A stretch of 64,000 nt of DNA from Drosophila miranda (taxonomy: Eukaryota; Arthropoda; Insecta; Diptera; Drosophilidae): the NCBI RefSeq assembly GCF_003369915.1, contig NC_046674.1, forward strand, positions 19,471,657-19,535,656, written 5' to 3'. Numbering within the stretch: position 1 is the first letter of the stretch; every line of letters starts with the position of its first letter. Under the pieces are notes generated by a model that saw only the letters and a program-made list of their open reading frames with translations, was not told the origin of the DNA and made no database searches. Positions 36,831-53,901 of the stretch are shown one piece after another. A program made the translations under genes and the position numbers.

Positions 36831-39800
36831 CTATTAACGGCTAACGGCTTGATCTTGACTGCACAATACCTACATACATATGTATGTATGTACGTCTATT
36901 CTCTAAGACAGTCGATTTACGCTCACGACCTCGATTGGTATCGGTATTCATTGGTGGCATTTCATCCAACTATTCCCAATCTTGGTATATGTTTTGCATT
37001 GATTTCTCTTCTCGATCTAGCAATATGTTCCTCTGCCCACTAAAAATAAAATTAACGAAATTTCCAAGAACCTTGTTTATCAAAATAATCAATGCCTAAG
37101 GCAAACGTGATGATTGCTTCTATATTTTACAAATTTTTTTTTTGCTCTTTCATCTTTTTTAATATCTAAATATTAAAATTATGTACTTACTTACTTCTGA
37201 TCACGTGATACCTTACGAAGACTGTAAGGGTCTCAAAAAGAGTTTGGAAAACTGTGAGCTATACACACATCCATTTGTACATATGTAGGTACATTTAATC
37301 AAAACGATATTTTTTGAAAATTATATTTTATTAATACCCGAAAATCCATGATTTTAATAGACAGTGGCTTAGTACTTTGCACAACACAAAAATTTGGTTG
37401 TAGGCCTGGAGGACTAGATCTCATACCCATACTAAGAATTTGCAATATACCCCCAAAATATTTTTTACAAATTCAAAAACAATTTAGATGTTAAAAGGAG
37501 AGTTTTATGACCTGTCCTTTTTTATTGGTGGCGGTACAGTGACTGTACCTAAAGACACATCGAGCCAAAGTTAAAATGCTACCATTTTAAATATCTCTTC
37601 AACTCTTCCATTTGAAAAGTATTTAGTTTTTTAGGAATGGGCATATTTTTCGAATTTGTTTCGTTAGTGGGAATCAATGCCCCACTAAAAGAGTTACAAT
37701 TCATGGAAATTGTTCAAAGAAAGTCAAAGGTACGAATTTTTTAGTCAATCAGCCTAATTTTAAATTGTTCTAAGAAAATGCTAGTTTACTGCTGATGTTG
37801 TGTTTATCCAATGCTTATCTGTTGTATATACTTTATCTATGTTTATCCAAAGTATATTCTGCAAAATCCTGAATGTCTCCTCGAATCCTACCTTATTTAA
37901 CCATTCAGTGATTCAACTGCAGCCCATTCATCAGTGGGTGCCTTGCTTCCCATTCAACCAACCCAAAGTCCAACGGTGCATACAACCCACACAGTGTGGA
38001 GCAGCACACAGAGTTCGATACAGTGCGAGTGCCACCAACACAGATACAAACTCGTTTCGGGTTTGAACCGACACGGCTAACACGCCCCTCGCGGCTGCCG
38101 ACCAATCAGCGAGCGGCGTGTTGGATTTGTTTGGAAGAGCGGTGGAAAAGCAAACAGAAGCTCTCAGGCCCGGAATAAAATGTCGCCCAATACGGGCGAA
38201 TATTGGAAATAGATGGAGGGAGTGTGTGCGAGTGTTGCCTGTACCTGTACCCCTACGACAGTGGGACCCGGCTGCGACTGCGCATATCAAACGATGATAG
38301 ATGTGAATGGCGACGCATGCGCCTGCGCCTGCCTGGCATAAGGTGAATCCGTTACAAAGCGAGAGATAGGGATATGTAGATGGATAGGGAGAGGGAGAGT
38401 GAGAGTGAGGCACGCGCCCTCAGCCCTCTTGAGAAGCGCTGCCAAGCGCAACGAGGGCGACCTGGCCCTGGCCAGCCCTCATCACGGTCATAATGAATGA
38501 CTATGCCGCCGTGCGCTGTGCGCTGTGTGTCCCCCATTTTGACCCGCTTCCAGGGGCCACGTCTCGTGCCGCGGCGGCATGCTTCGCTAGCCCCTGCCCG
38601 TGGCGGGCTCGTGTCTGCTGGAATGTCGCCGCCGTGTGCTGCACATGTCCTTTCAAGGAAATTGCGCCAAAACGTCAGAAAATTGCTGCCAGCTCGAAGG
38701 AAGAGGATCGTTAAATGTGGAAGAAGTGTGCTCCCGCCACTTCTCCGTTTTCTAGGCAGGTGTGGCTGGGCCAAGGATATTCGTAGATAAACTGGAATTG
38801 TCTTGCACCGAGAGGTGGCCAAGCGTGGCCCGGAGAAGGACTAACTCGGTAGGAGGAACCCAAATGTTGCAGAGGGACGAGTTGCGAAGGGTGCAGCAGC
38901 AGCAACAGCAGCAGCAGCACCAGCAAGGGGATAGTCGGAGAAAGCAGCAGGTGAAGGCCTCCGATTTGGTTTAATGTGAAAGAAAGATCCAATAAAGATA
39001 CACTTTTAAATGTCCTTAGCTCAATGCTTAATTGTCCTGAAGTTGGGGGGAGCTGTGGAAGATATACAAACATATCCGAACGAATAATCAATTTAGTACA
39101 TTAAAATAATTACGAATCTACTCTCTACTCTACTCTACTTTACTCTAGTCTTTACTCTTTACTAATATATCTCTCAATCTCTCAAATCACATAGAAAATG
39201 AATAAAAATAACTAATTTAATGGAAAAGTAACAATACGTAAAGGAATGCCCACCTTTGAACATTACTTATACCCACTTTTTTCAGAAAACACACACAAAA
39301 CACAATCAGGCAGGCTCCGGTTTTCACTTTCGCAAAAACTTAGCGATTTACTTTTGAAAGCGCAAAAGTTGGTGCTCCTGTTTTCGCAAAATAAAAGCGT
39401 CGACACATTTGGATTCCAATTCAATCGCATCCAATATCCAAGCCCTTTCAATTTAAGATACATTTTTTTGTCAGACTAATTTGTTTATTTGAAACTTAGA
39501 TAAAATCAAATTTTAGTACTTTTATAATAATTTGTTTCAAAAATTTAGAAAAGACTTTGCAAGCATTTAAAAATTTGCAAATTCAGAAGAAAATATTAGA
39601 ATAATAGTTTGATTTATTGATCCACTTTCAAAGGATTAATTTTTTACCGAACTTTAACTTTGTCATGGGATATGGAAACCGCTTAAAAAATCTCCTCTCT
39701 TATCATAGTTAGATCTAATAAAAAATATTTTTCTAGGTAACATTTTCATACATTTTTCAGCATTAATTTGCACTTGAAAAAACCCCTATAGGTGATAAAT

Positions 39801-40329
39801 TAAATAGTCCCAAGCATTAAAACACGAAGAATAAATGAATTGAATTGAGTTAATCATAGTTTAATCAAAATTGTATCTAAATTGAATTCCCAATCCGATT
39901 GCACATGCAGAGAATGTCCGTGACAGATGTTAGATGTATAGATCCATCCACATACATAAATATTTGTAAGTCAACCCTCCCCGGGCACCGCCTCCGCCCG
40001 CTCCACCACTACCTTCCTCAACCATCCGACTCTCCTTCTCCCTCTCTCTCTCGCTCCATCTTCGTCTCTCAAGTGTGTCAGAGCCAACAACAGTTGGTGG
40101 CAAGAACAGTAACACAAAATGTAACAGTTACAATGCGGCAAGAAAAGAAAAGGACAGCAAACGCCCGCCAAACCAAACTGCATACCAATTAGTAGGGAAA
40201 CGCGTGCTGCCAACAAACAGAAAGAGAACCAGCAGCAGCAGCGGCATCAGCAGGAGGAGCACTCGCAGGATAGAAGGGAGAGCACGATCAAAGCCACTGA
40301 TACTAATAGAGGGGACTGGGAATGGGAAA

Positions 40330-40366
40330 GGGGCAGGGGCAGGGGCAGGGGCAGGGGCAGGGGCAG
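40330..40366. repeat. (GGGGCA)n minisatellite
   Basis: Six perfect hexamers about 440 bp upstream of the predicted sens start site. Confidence 0.85.
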
Positions 40367-40803
40367 GAGAGCCGATCTCTGCCTAACTGTGCGTCTTGAC
40401 CCTTACAACATGCAGGACAACATCAGCAGAAACATCAGCAACATCAGCAGCAGCAGCAGCGGCAGCAGGAACTGCAACTGCAACAGCCGCCAACTGCTGC
40501 CAAAGGTGAAAAACCAGAGTTGGTAACACAAACACACACACACACACAGATACTCGTACAGACAAGGGCTTCAGAGCCAGCCACCACCACCAAAAGTCAA
40601 CACCAACACAGAGAGGGCTCGTTTTGATTCGGCTTGCTGCCACACACAGACGCACAGACACACGCTCACACACACACCCGTGCAGTCGGACAAAAACACA
40701 GAGCTCTATGTGGTAGTACGTACCTTTTTTTCGGGCCAAGTAGTCAGTCGGCGACAACGCTTCACCGTTGGCTCAATTTAGAACCGAGCAATCGGCCAAA
40801 GAT

Positions 40804-40839
40804 TCAGTCAGGTGCGAAGCACCGAGCGATACGGACGTG
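40804..40839 (+). promoter_or_regulatory. sens: senseless core promoter: Inr + DPE
   Basis: TCAGTC at 40804-40809 matches the initiator TCAKTY exactly, with +1 A at 40806. GGACGTG begins at 40833, exactly +28, and matches the full DPE consensus RGWCGTG. No TATA box is seen at -30. The predicted 5' UTR is 200 nt. DPE-type TATA-less promoters are common for developmental regulators. Confidence 0.75.
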
Positions 40840-41005
40840 TTCGTCTTCTGAGAGTAAAAGAATTGCCCAAAAAAACTTAGATATCTGTATAAAAAAGATC
40901 CGTTCAATACCGAAGATCAGCTCAACGAAAGTGACATTTTTTGAAGTGACTAAAGAACAAAAATTATAAACAAATTGAGCCAGTGCAGAAACAGTGTCCC
41001 CAAAA

Positions 41006-45473
<4,468 letters not shown>

Positions 45474-45765
45474 CAGGCAACAGCTCGTACTCGTAAACCA
45501 CCAGCAACCGAGCTCCCTCGGGGATCGGATCCCAGTATTAGCTGAGCGCGTCCAGGAAGAAGGTGGAGGAAGCAGGAGGTGGCGGGGGCGGTGGCGGTTG
45601 CGGTGGCCCCGTCTAAGTCGCTGCTAGGAAGCCAAAGTTTGTTTTGTCTTGGCCTTCGCACAGATGAACCACAAAAGAGATCTATTGTTAGGGGATGTTA
45701 AGATATCCCATTTGTTAGCTAAGAAACTTGCTCAATTCTAGCCCTAAGCCCCCCAAGTCCCTCTC

Positions 45766-45773
45766 TGTAAATA
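45766..45773 (+). promoter_or_regulatory. Pumilio-type motif in sens 3' UTR
   Basis: TGTAAATA fits the TGTANATA consensus. It is a single short motif, so chance occurrence is possible. Confidence 0.35.
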
Positions 45774-45893
45774 GCAGACCAAACAAGACTTAATCTTACA
45801 AACCATATGTATGTTACACTCTAGAATAATTAATTAATTTAATTTATTCCATTAGCGTTTTTTTTATTTGGTTTAAACTTAACCCCAAATTGG

Positions 45894-45912
45894 CAGCTAA
45901 ACGTACCAAAGA
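45894..45912 (+). promoter_or_regulatory. miR-9a target site in sens 3' UTR
   Basis: ACCAAAGA at 45905-45912 is a perfect 8-mer seed match to miR-9a, and CAGCTA at 45894-45899 can pair with its 3' supplementary region. Repression of sens by miR-9a during sensory organ precursor selection is established in D. melanogaster. Confidence 0.8.
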
Positions 45913-46165
45913 ACAACCAACAAGAAATTTCCAACCAACTTGGCAAAGAGCTTGAGCCCTTGAACAGAGAACTTGTCCAAATTTTTATTAAATCCTAATT
46001 TATTTAAGTTGATTGCACACCCCACCTTACCCCACCCCAATTATTTATACGAATTACGTGGTGAATCTTTTAGTTTATTCTAATTTTATAATTTATCCAA
46101 TGATTTTTGTAACTATTTGTAACATTATAATAATAGTTTAGATAACATATGATATTTTTTTTTTA

Positions 46166-46171
46166 AATAAA
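46166..46171 (+). terminator. sens polyadenylation signal
   Basis: Canonical AATAAA about 690 nt after the stop, following a T-rich stretch; it defines a 3' UTR that includes the miR-9a site. Confidence 0.65.
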
Positions 46172-49100
46172 GTTGAAAGCTAAAAGAGAAGAAATTTGAA
46201 AATGAAATTTTATTGGGTATTGGCTCACCAAAGGATCATCAAAGGGGTCCCCCCCTGATGAATGACAGATGAATATTCATAGAAATGACTTCATAAATAT
46301 GCGGTTAATATCTCATTAGCTCTCCATCTGCCTGCCCCTCAGCCCGAATGAGAAGCATTCCTTAGCATCAAGGACACAGCCTCCTCCTTTGAAGTCGTCC
46401 CACATTTTATTACAAATTGTCCAAAGCGTTCCAAATATTTCTTTTTCGGGGGTTTTGGCCGAAAACCTGATTTTATAGATAAATTCCTGCACGTACTCAA
46501 TTGATGGGGAATAAGTTGCTTCACTGCTCCTGCTGCTGCTCCTGTTTCTTTAGCCGGGTGACGCGGTGATCTTTGATCTGTGGTCCATGTGGCATCCTGG
46601 GAATGCCCTTTGTAAGCCGCCGCGTTACAGCAGGTACTTCCCCTGCTCCTCCGCCCCTGCGCTCCTTTGGGAAAACGCCAATAAGTGTTCGAAGTTCGAA
46701 CTAATTGCAGCCGAAATAAAGTGAGAAAAGGAGTGAACAGATCGGAAGAGGCACAGGCACAGGCACAGGCCCAGGCCCAGCACCAGGCTCAGCACCAGCC
46801 TCAGGCCCAGGGACAGAGGCAATGGTCATTGAGGATTGCTGATCGCAATTTTCGGTAATCGAAATGTCCAAATGCATTTTGCGGCACTTTAAAACGCCCG
46901 AAATGAAGTTTGGCAGTTTACAAATCACCGACTCCCCTCATTATCGCCATTCATCGTTGGCCGCAATCAGAAATCAGCGAGCGAACAGTCGTCGAAGGAT
47001 TTCACTCAGACGAATCCCCCCGCAGAACTGGATCCCGGCTTTGGCGCGCCACAAATTGATCGAAATTGACAAAATATTGAACCACAAAAAAAACAAAGGA
47101 ACGCCTGAAGCCCTGGAAGGAGAAAGAGAGAGAAATATGCAGTTCAATTGCTGCCACAGAAAAATGCAGTTCAAGGACTTTTCGGCAAGTGCCGACAAAG
47201 TGAGGCCAAAGATCCAAAGAATGTAGACACAACATGGGCCCTGGCCCTGGCCCTTCGCCGTGCCATAGATGAAAGTTTTGCTTACATCTTGGCGTCAGGC
47301 AGCTGACGAAACAGAGACTTACAGACCATCGATACATATGTATTCCAGATAGTCAGGAAAAGTCATAGATTGTATGGAACAGCGTTATAGAAAACATGAA
47401 AACGGGGCTTTCTGCGGAGCGATAAGCTCCAATGATTGCAGATTGCAGATGCCATAAAAAATCCTTCAATTTTAGTCAGGATATTCGTTCTGACATGAAA
47501 GTAAAAGTGATTAAAGATCCGCACATGCCACCTTCATTCGTAGAGACCTCAGAGAACCGATAAGATATACTTAGAGATAAGTGGAAAACACTCGATGCCA
47601 TATGCTGGAGTCACTATCCAGCTCCAGCTCCAGCTACATCTACAGCTCTCGGTTTGTTAACCCCTTTTTCCGCGTAACACCTGAGCCCACATAATTTGTC
47701 ATGCCGTTTGGAATTTATTCAACAGCCAGGCCAAGAGTCGGGCCAAGCCCCCATGAAAAACAAAAGAGCACCAAAAAAAGAATAACTATAAAAATACACG
47801 AAACGAAATGAAATGAAATGAAAGCTGCAACCCCAATGCAAACAATAAGAATCGAGGGAAAACTCTTAGGGGAAAACGGTGAAGAGGAAATTGATCTTAG
47901 AAGTGGTGCTTGAAGAGGCCTAGAGCCCGCAACATGGGCATGTGCACGTCCTTACCTTTCCTTCCCTTCCCTTCCCTTCCCTTCCCTTCTATTCGGCTTG
48001 GTTCCGTTTTCCGGCTACCCCTAGCCTTAGCCTTAGCCCTAACCCCGAGTCAGAGCCAGAGCCAGAGTCACCTTTTGGTCTGGTCTGTCCCTGGGCAGGT
48101 GACTTTTGACTTTGGCTATTAATAAAAATAATAGTTGCGGCTAAAAAAGGTGAAGAGCCCGGGCGGCCGCGTGCAGCAAGAGCAAAAAAGATGTCTTAGG
48201 TCAGTTTGGTTTGGTTTGGTTCCTGGGTTCGGCTCGGCTGCAGCTCGGCTGCGGTGCAGGTGAAGCAAGCCTCTCCGAGCCGGGCTCACAATTAAAATGC
48301 GGAGAGGATGCATATGCATCTGAACAGAAAAGGCACCTGTAACACACAGATAGAGCGAGATGGGGATGGGCATGGGTATGGGTATGGGGATGGGGATGGG
48401 GCTCAAGAAGGACCGACAGCGGCTCAACATTACATCGGCTCATTTATGTTTATGTCCTTTCATTGTAAGCAGGCAGAGGAGCTGCAGCCTGGCGCTGATT
48501 CCGATTCCAATTCCCTTTTGCTGGGCCAAGCCAAGCACCTGCTGCCGTCCCGGAATCCTGGAACCTGTCGTCGTCGTCGCCGTCGTGGCTTGGCGCTCAA
48601 TTATTGAGCCAGGACGAGCGTCTCGACGCGTGCTCAAAGCCGGTTTGCGGCCAACATATGCCAGGAGGCAAATTACAACAGCAGCCCGACTCAGAGCCAG
48701 AACCAGGGCCCAGACTTACAAGGCACTGAGTTGACATGGGCCACACGACACCAGCCAGGAGCGGCAGCAGAAGCCAAAAGATGCAACAGTCATAAAAATC
48801 TTTCGTTCAGAGACAGACAGACCGCAAAAACATTCGAGTTGAAGGCAGAGAGATCTGCATCTAATCTAGGCCCTCAGGGGAGTCCATGCCGTATGTGTGT
48901 TTTGAGCCACAAGCTGTCGCTTAATATATGTACGAGTACTCTCAGATACGAGATACAAAATCCACACACATCGGTCGGAGATGGTGAGAGGGAGAGTCAG
49001 GGAAAAGGAAGGTGCAACAACAATTGTAAGTGCACCTCTGCACCTGTCACGCTCGATCGATATTACAAGATCGACTTGTCGGCCAGGCCAAAAGTGACCC

Positions 49101-52100
49101 AATTTTAACAGGCCTCCGGCTTCGCTCGTTCCCCCTCTTTCCTCTTTCCACTGCCCTGTACCATGTCCCATGTCCCCTGTCCGCTGCACAGGCTGTCGCC
49201 TCTTCCCTTTTGGCCTTTTGTGGAATTGAAACTGATAAGTTATGATTGCTTCGCCTTTCTTTGATTGAGCATTGTCACCTGGCTGGATCTGGAGTTTTGT
49301 AGGCAATTGATTGTTAAATGATGAACTCTAATGGGGAATAGCACGATGTTAATGGACACTTAAGGACAGGTGATGCCGGCAGGATATTCCCTTCCATATT
49401 CAACGACTTCTGACTCCTTACAGTAGTCATAGGTTTTGATTAGTTCTACATGGGAGCCCGAGAACTAGCATGGACAAATTGTGCTTGGAATGTGTCACAT
49501 ATGGCTTGGTCTAGTCACCAAGGGACTTGTCCTGCGCTTTCCTTTCTTTTGAGGTTGAGATTGGAAACGAATCAGACGTCAGCTAAGGCTGGACTGAGGG
49601 CGAGACTGATGGAACAAAAAGCAACAACAGTTTGGCCAAGTTCGCTGGCCAAATCGGAAGCGAAGCGAAGCCAATGGAATGCCGTGTCAATGACTAGTTG
49701 AAGATTAGTCCTGCCCTGCCCCCATCTTGAGGGCGGAGGAAATCTTAAGCTCTTTCGACTTGAATGCAGCGAATGCATTGACAAATCCAAGTCAAATATG
49801 CAAATCAACCCTCCTCTGGGCCAAGACAGAACGAATTGTGAAATCTATTTAAACAGCTTAATTGGCAAGAAGCCAGGAAAAGAGATGGCCACGGAAGGGT
49901 AGAACTGTAGAAGGGTAGAAGGGTAGGGCTGGCAGGGGAAAGTGTATGGCGAACGGTGAACAGTCAACGATCCGAGGGCTTAGCAAAGGGTTGGAAGACG
50001 TTGAATCGGGCCGAAAGCAAATGTCAAAACAGAACAAAAACAAAACACAAAGCCAAAAGCCAAGTCCCGGCAATTAAAATGACAAAATCTAAACACGAAA
50101 TTTGTACGGATTTTGTGAGAAAAGGTGCAAAGTCAAAGCGACGGTGGCAAAGACGGAGCCGGAGCCGGAGACGGAGGCGGAGGTGGAGGCGGGATAGAAG
50201 ACCCAAGAGTGCGCCGGCGGAATGGGGGAGAGGTAGGGGCAGAGGCAGAGGCAGAGGCCGATCTCAAGGTGTTTTCGATTTTCAGGCTTAGTCTGAAATC
50301 AATTGTGGCATGGGCCTAAAACACAGATTATAGACAGATTTTGAGGCAACAGCAGACGGAGGCACGCACACAATGAGCAACAAATTGCGGCCAAAGATGC
50401 AACGCACAACTCACGAAACACACACACACACACAGTCACACGCACACAAAGGAAGATGCCACAAGAGGAAGGATCAGCAGGTTGAGGACGCGAGGCAAGT
50501 CATTATAAGAATTTAAGCGCACCTTTTCGTTTTGTCTGCGCATCCAGATCCCCGACATTCGGACTGGGACTCGAACTGGGATTCGGGAAGGCGACAGGTG
50601 CTCAGAAGATAAGAAGAGCAGAGCAGAGCAGAGAAGAGAGAGCGAGAGAGTAGGAAAGCGGGCGAGAGCATAGCGGTAGATGATTTGGATCGTTATCCTG
50701 CTATTCTGGTCCTTCTGCTGCTGTTCTGCCGCTGCTGCTGCTGCTGCTGCTGTGCCAGATTCGACCCAGGGCAAGGGCTGGCTGCCTTCCCTGGCCGGCA
50801 AATTAATTCCTTGCCATATTTTATAATTCAACAGATGACACGAGCCAAACGAAGGCCTCGCTCCAGGGTGCAGCGAGAAGCTTTGGCTTTGGCTCTGGCT
50901 CTGGCTTTGGCTTTGGCAAGAGGGTCCGGTCCGTTGCTTGATTGGTCGGTACCTTTGGGGTCTTCTCGGGTCTCGATCCCGGTCTCAGTCCCGGTGCTGT
51001 CCTGGACCTGGTGCCGCTTATTGCGGCTCGTTTGTGGCACAAGCCACATGCCACCGGGAACAAGGACCTCTCATTTGGCAAGCCTTCAGAGGAAGTCTTC
51101 TTCCAAAGAACAAGTACATGTGATATGCAAAGAGCTTTGATCGGCTAACAGTTGGGTATGGACTCAAATTCGACCACGAGCATACTATAGTACTCTCTGA
51201 ACTATCTACATATATTCGGGGAGCAGTTGGGGAAACCTTATTGCAAATTGTCATGGAATTGAGTGTAGAGCATTCAAGATTCTGGTATGGTTTTCCCTAC
51301 ATTTTTGAGGATTCTTAGTCTGAATGAGACCGACCCGACCCCTTGGGCACATTTGCTTAGTTTATTTGAAAGTGCAACAGTTTTGTGTTTTTTTTTTGTG
51401 TTTTTTTTTTTGATAAAAACAGTTTGTTGAACCCACCCCAGAGTCGGGATGACAATGACCTTTTGTCTATGCGATCTGCAAGGCACTCTCCCGTACTTTG
51501 GCAGGGGTTGCAGCCTGGAAGTTGGCGAGTTCGACAGCCTATAACTGCATTTTGGCAAAGAACAGTTAAGGGGCCAGCAGCTACAGGTGGAAATCGTGCG
51601 CTTGTCACACTAATTCCTCAAAGTTCAGCTCGGGTTCGTGTTCGGGTTCGGGGGCTGTGTCTTTTCTGTTCGGTGTCGGTGGCGGTGGTTTTTGTTTGTA
51701 GTCCGCTTGTTTGCCGTTTACTGCACTTTCACAGTTGCACTCCCTGTCACTTTTAGCTGTTTAATTTGCTGTCGGCTTTCGGGCCAGAGTCGTCTCCGGG
51801 CTATGCTGGCAACGCATAATTAGCCGCTAGAGATACTCGTAGCGGAGGCATGGCCATTGAACTTGTCCAAGTCCAAGCAGCGAGGATCATTAGAGAGCGG
51901 CAGGAGCTGGCTCGGCAGGTTGAAGTTGAATGAACCAGCCCAGGGTTCGACGAAAGGATAATGACAGCAGGTAGGCCGGGATACTTTCAAAAACAAGTCA
52001 AGCACTGGAATAGTCAAATAAAGGATCTGTTGTCCCTCTCCTCTTCAACCAAATGTGAATCCATCTGTGTTCTTGTGCACATTAGTTTTGCAGTGATTTA

Positions 52101-53781
52101 ATTTCCATGATATCAAAAGTGTCTTCTTAAGGGAAATATTTACATATATTCTTTGAGGGAGCTCTCATTTTTTTTTGATAATCATTTTCTGTTTTGGCTT
52201 TGTGTGTCCAGTACTCGGATATACCCGAATATGTATGATATTCATGATATTAAATAATATAATATGTATCTTCATGACCGCAGAGGCTATGAGAGCTGGA
52301 GCAACCAAATTTTGTACCCAGACTCCTGTGATATCAAACTGTTAGAAGAGTATTTCGAGATTTCACCCACCTACTGCCGCCCCACAAAAACGAAAAATCT
52401 GTGGCATGCAAAATTTTGAAGATGGAAAGAAAGAAACCCGAAAACGCAGAATGATAGAAGATAACCATATCGGCCAGATTGCCATATCTGGATCAGATCA
52501 GATTATTGATATAGCCAGAAAGATGTGGGGCTCTGCCACACCCTTCCTCGTACAGTGTGCGCCCGGCCGCTGATGAGCGAAATATGTACGGCTATAATAT
52601 ATACATAAGATTACATACTATATATACTAATGGTGTAACGGGTATAAAAGTAGAGCCGCGGTCCTGCAAAATCTAATCAGAACGATTGAGATGAAATTAT
52701 TTATCAAATTTATACACGGAGGTTACGCTCCTTTGTTTCTACATATACTCCTCGTATACAAATGCTAGTAACATTTGGCGGGTTGGCCAATGTACGCTTG
52801 ATATTTCATTGATAACAACAAGTGTTTTGCGCGCGCCGTCGTCCGATCAGTAGTGCTGCCAGATCATCATGTAATGGTCGAATGGGCTGCCAGACCAGCG
52901 AGCGAATAGTAGTTCCAGTGTTGCTGAGGCGTTGCGACACTAACAAAGTTTCATACCTTATAATGTAGGAGCGAAGATCAAATGAAATTATGCGTACCTA
53001 CAATAGATGTCAGAAAAGACGTGGCCAAAAGGAATTATTTCCGCTTATTCATATGCTACTATCTATTTTTAATTAATCTATTAATTCTTTTAATTCATCA
53101 TTTACGTTTATGTCTTCTGTCGTCCGGTGTCCCTTCTGCCCCGTGGTCTGTATTTTTTTAAGAAGTTTTGATGTTTGCAAGTCGATGGAGTTCCAAACGG
53201 GAACTCATAAGCTAAAATACTTTGGTATTTTAAATTCAGGCGCGCACATTAATATTCCATTTTAGTTAACATTAACATATCAATAACAGCTCAAAATAAA
53301 TCAATACAAAATGTACTGTAAAGGGAACGTTTTATGGACTTATCAATATCAACTCTGACGGCGCATTTTCGCTTATAATGTGACTAAAAAGATGGTGTGG
53401 ACAACAGGCATAAAAACATAGGCAAATTGCAGGGTTTGTACGAACCTCGCCGCGCGTGTGATTGTGGTTGCAAGGTATATTAAGCAAAAGGAGTGGTTTT
53501 TACAATGCATGCGCACCACTTTCTGGGCCTTTTGGCCTGTTGGCCATACCTTCTTTTTCCTCGCACTATGTAGCAAATGTATTGCTATCGTGTAGTTGCC
53601 ATGTACAAAATTGAGCAAATGTTAACATAAAAAAACAAACATAACAAAACTAACCAAGAAAACTTGCAAGCAGCATCTTTTTGGATCAAAACAATCCAGT
53701 CCAAAATCCGAGAGGACCCTCTGCAGAAGCCCCACCGCCCGTCAATTGTTAATATTGTTACCTAAGTTACAAAATATATTT
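46172..53781. other. Gene-free region downstream of senseless
   Basis: This 7.6-kb stretch has no supported gene. GA- and GC-rich simple sequence explains the long frames at 48.3-48.7, 49.96-50.3 and 50.7-51.1 kb. It holds one dispersed repeat at 52230-52690 and AT-rich sequence from 53.0 kb. The remaining unique sequence is a plausible sens regulatory flank. Confidence 0.6.
52230..52690 (+). repeat. Dispersed repeat copy C
   Basis: It contains GAGCAACCAAATTTTG, a GCCGCCCCAC/GTGGCATGC block, AACCATATC, CTGGATCAGATC and ATATAGCCAGAA in order. These match the minus strand of copy B and the plus strand of copy A. Confidence 0.6.
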
Positions 53782-53789
53782 TATCGATA
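53782..53789. promoter_or_regulatory. DRE motif upstream of Poc1
   Basis: TATCGATA, the palindromic DNA-replication-related element bound by DREF, lies 113 bp before the Poc1 ATG. DREs mark dispersed housekeeping and proliferation promoters, which fits a centriole gene. Confidence 0.6.
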
Positions 53790-53901
53790 GGTCGATCAAT
53801 TCTTACGGCATTTTCTTTCAAACAAAGCGGCAAAAATTTCAAACTAATTTGTTAAAATAACAAATAAAGGAATCGAAAAGAGAAACCTATTAAACGCAAA
53901 C

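Larger units (their letters stand above)
29728..40803. other. Gene-free region upstream of senseless
   Basis: Eleven kilobases without a supported gene. It is mostly moderate-GC unique sequence (29.8-36.2 kb and 38-39 kb), expected to hold sens enhancers, with an AT-rich block at 39.0-39.9 kb and a Tc1-like relic near 36.3-36.85 kb. Apparent ORFs are repeat-driven (Ser, Leu or Gly strings from GA- and GC-rich simple sequence) or have no coding bias. Confidence 0.6.

Noticed and set aside
38352..38822. 156-codon minus-strand ORF upstream of sens
   Set aside because: Low-complexity Ser/Leu end from GA repeats, no splice structure and no recognisable domain.
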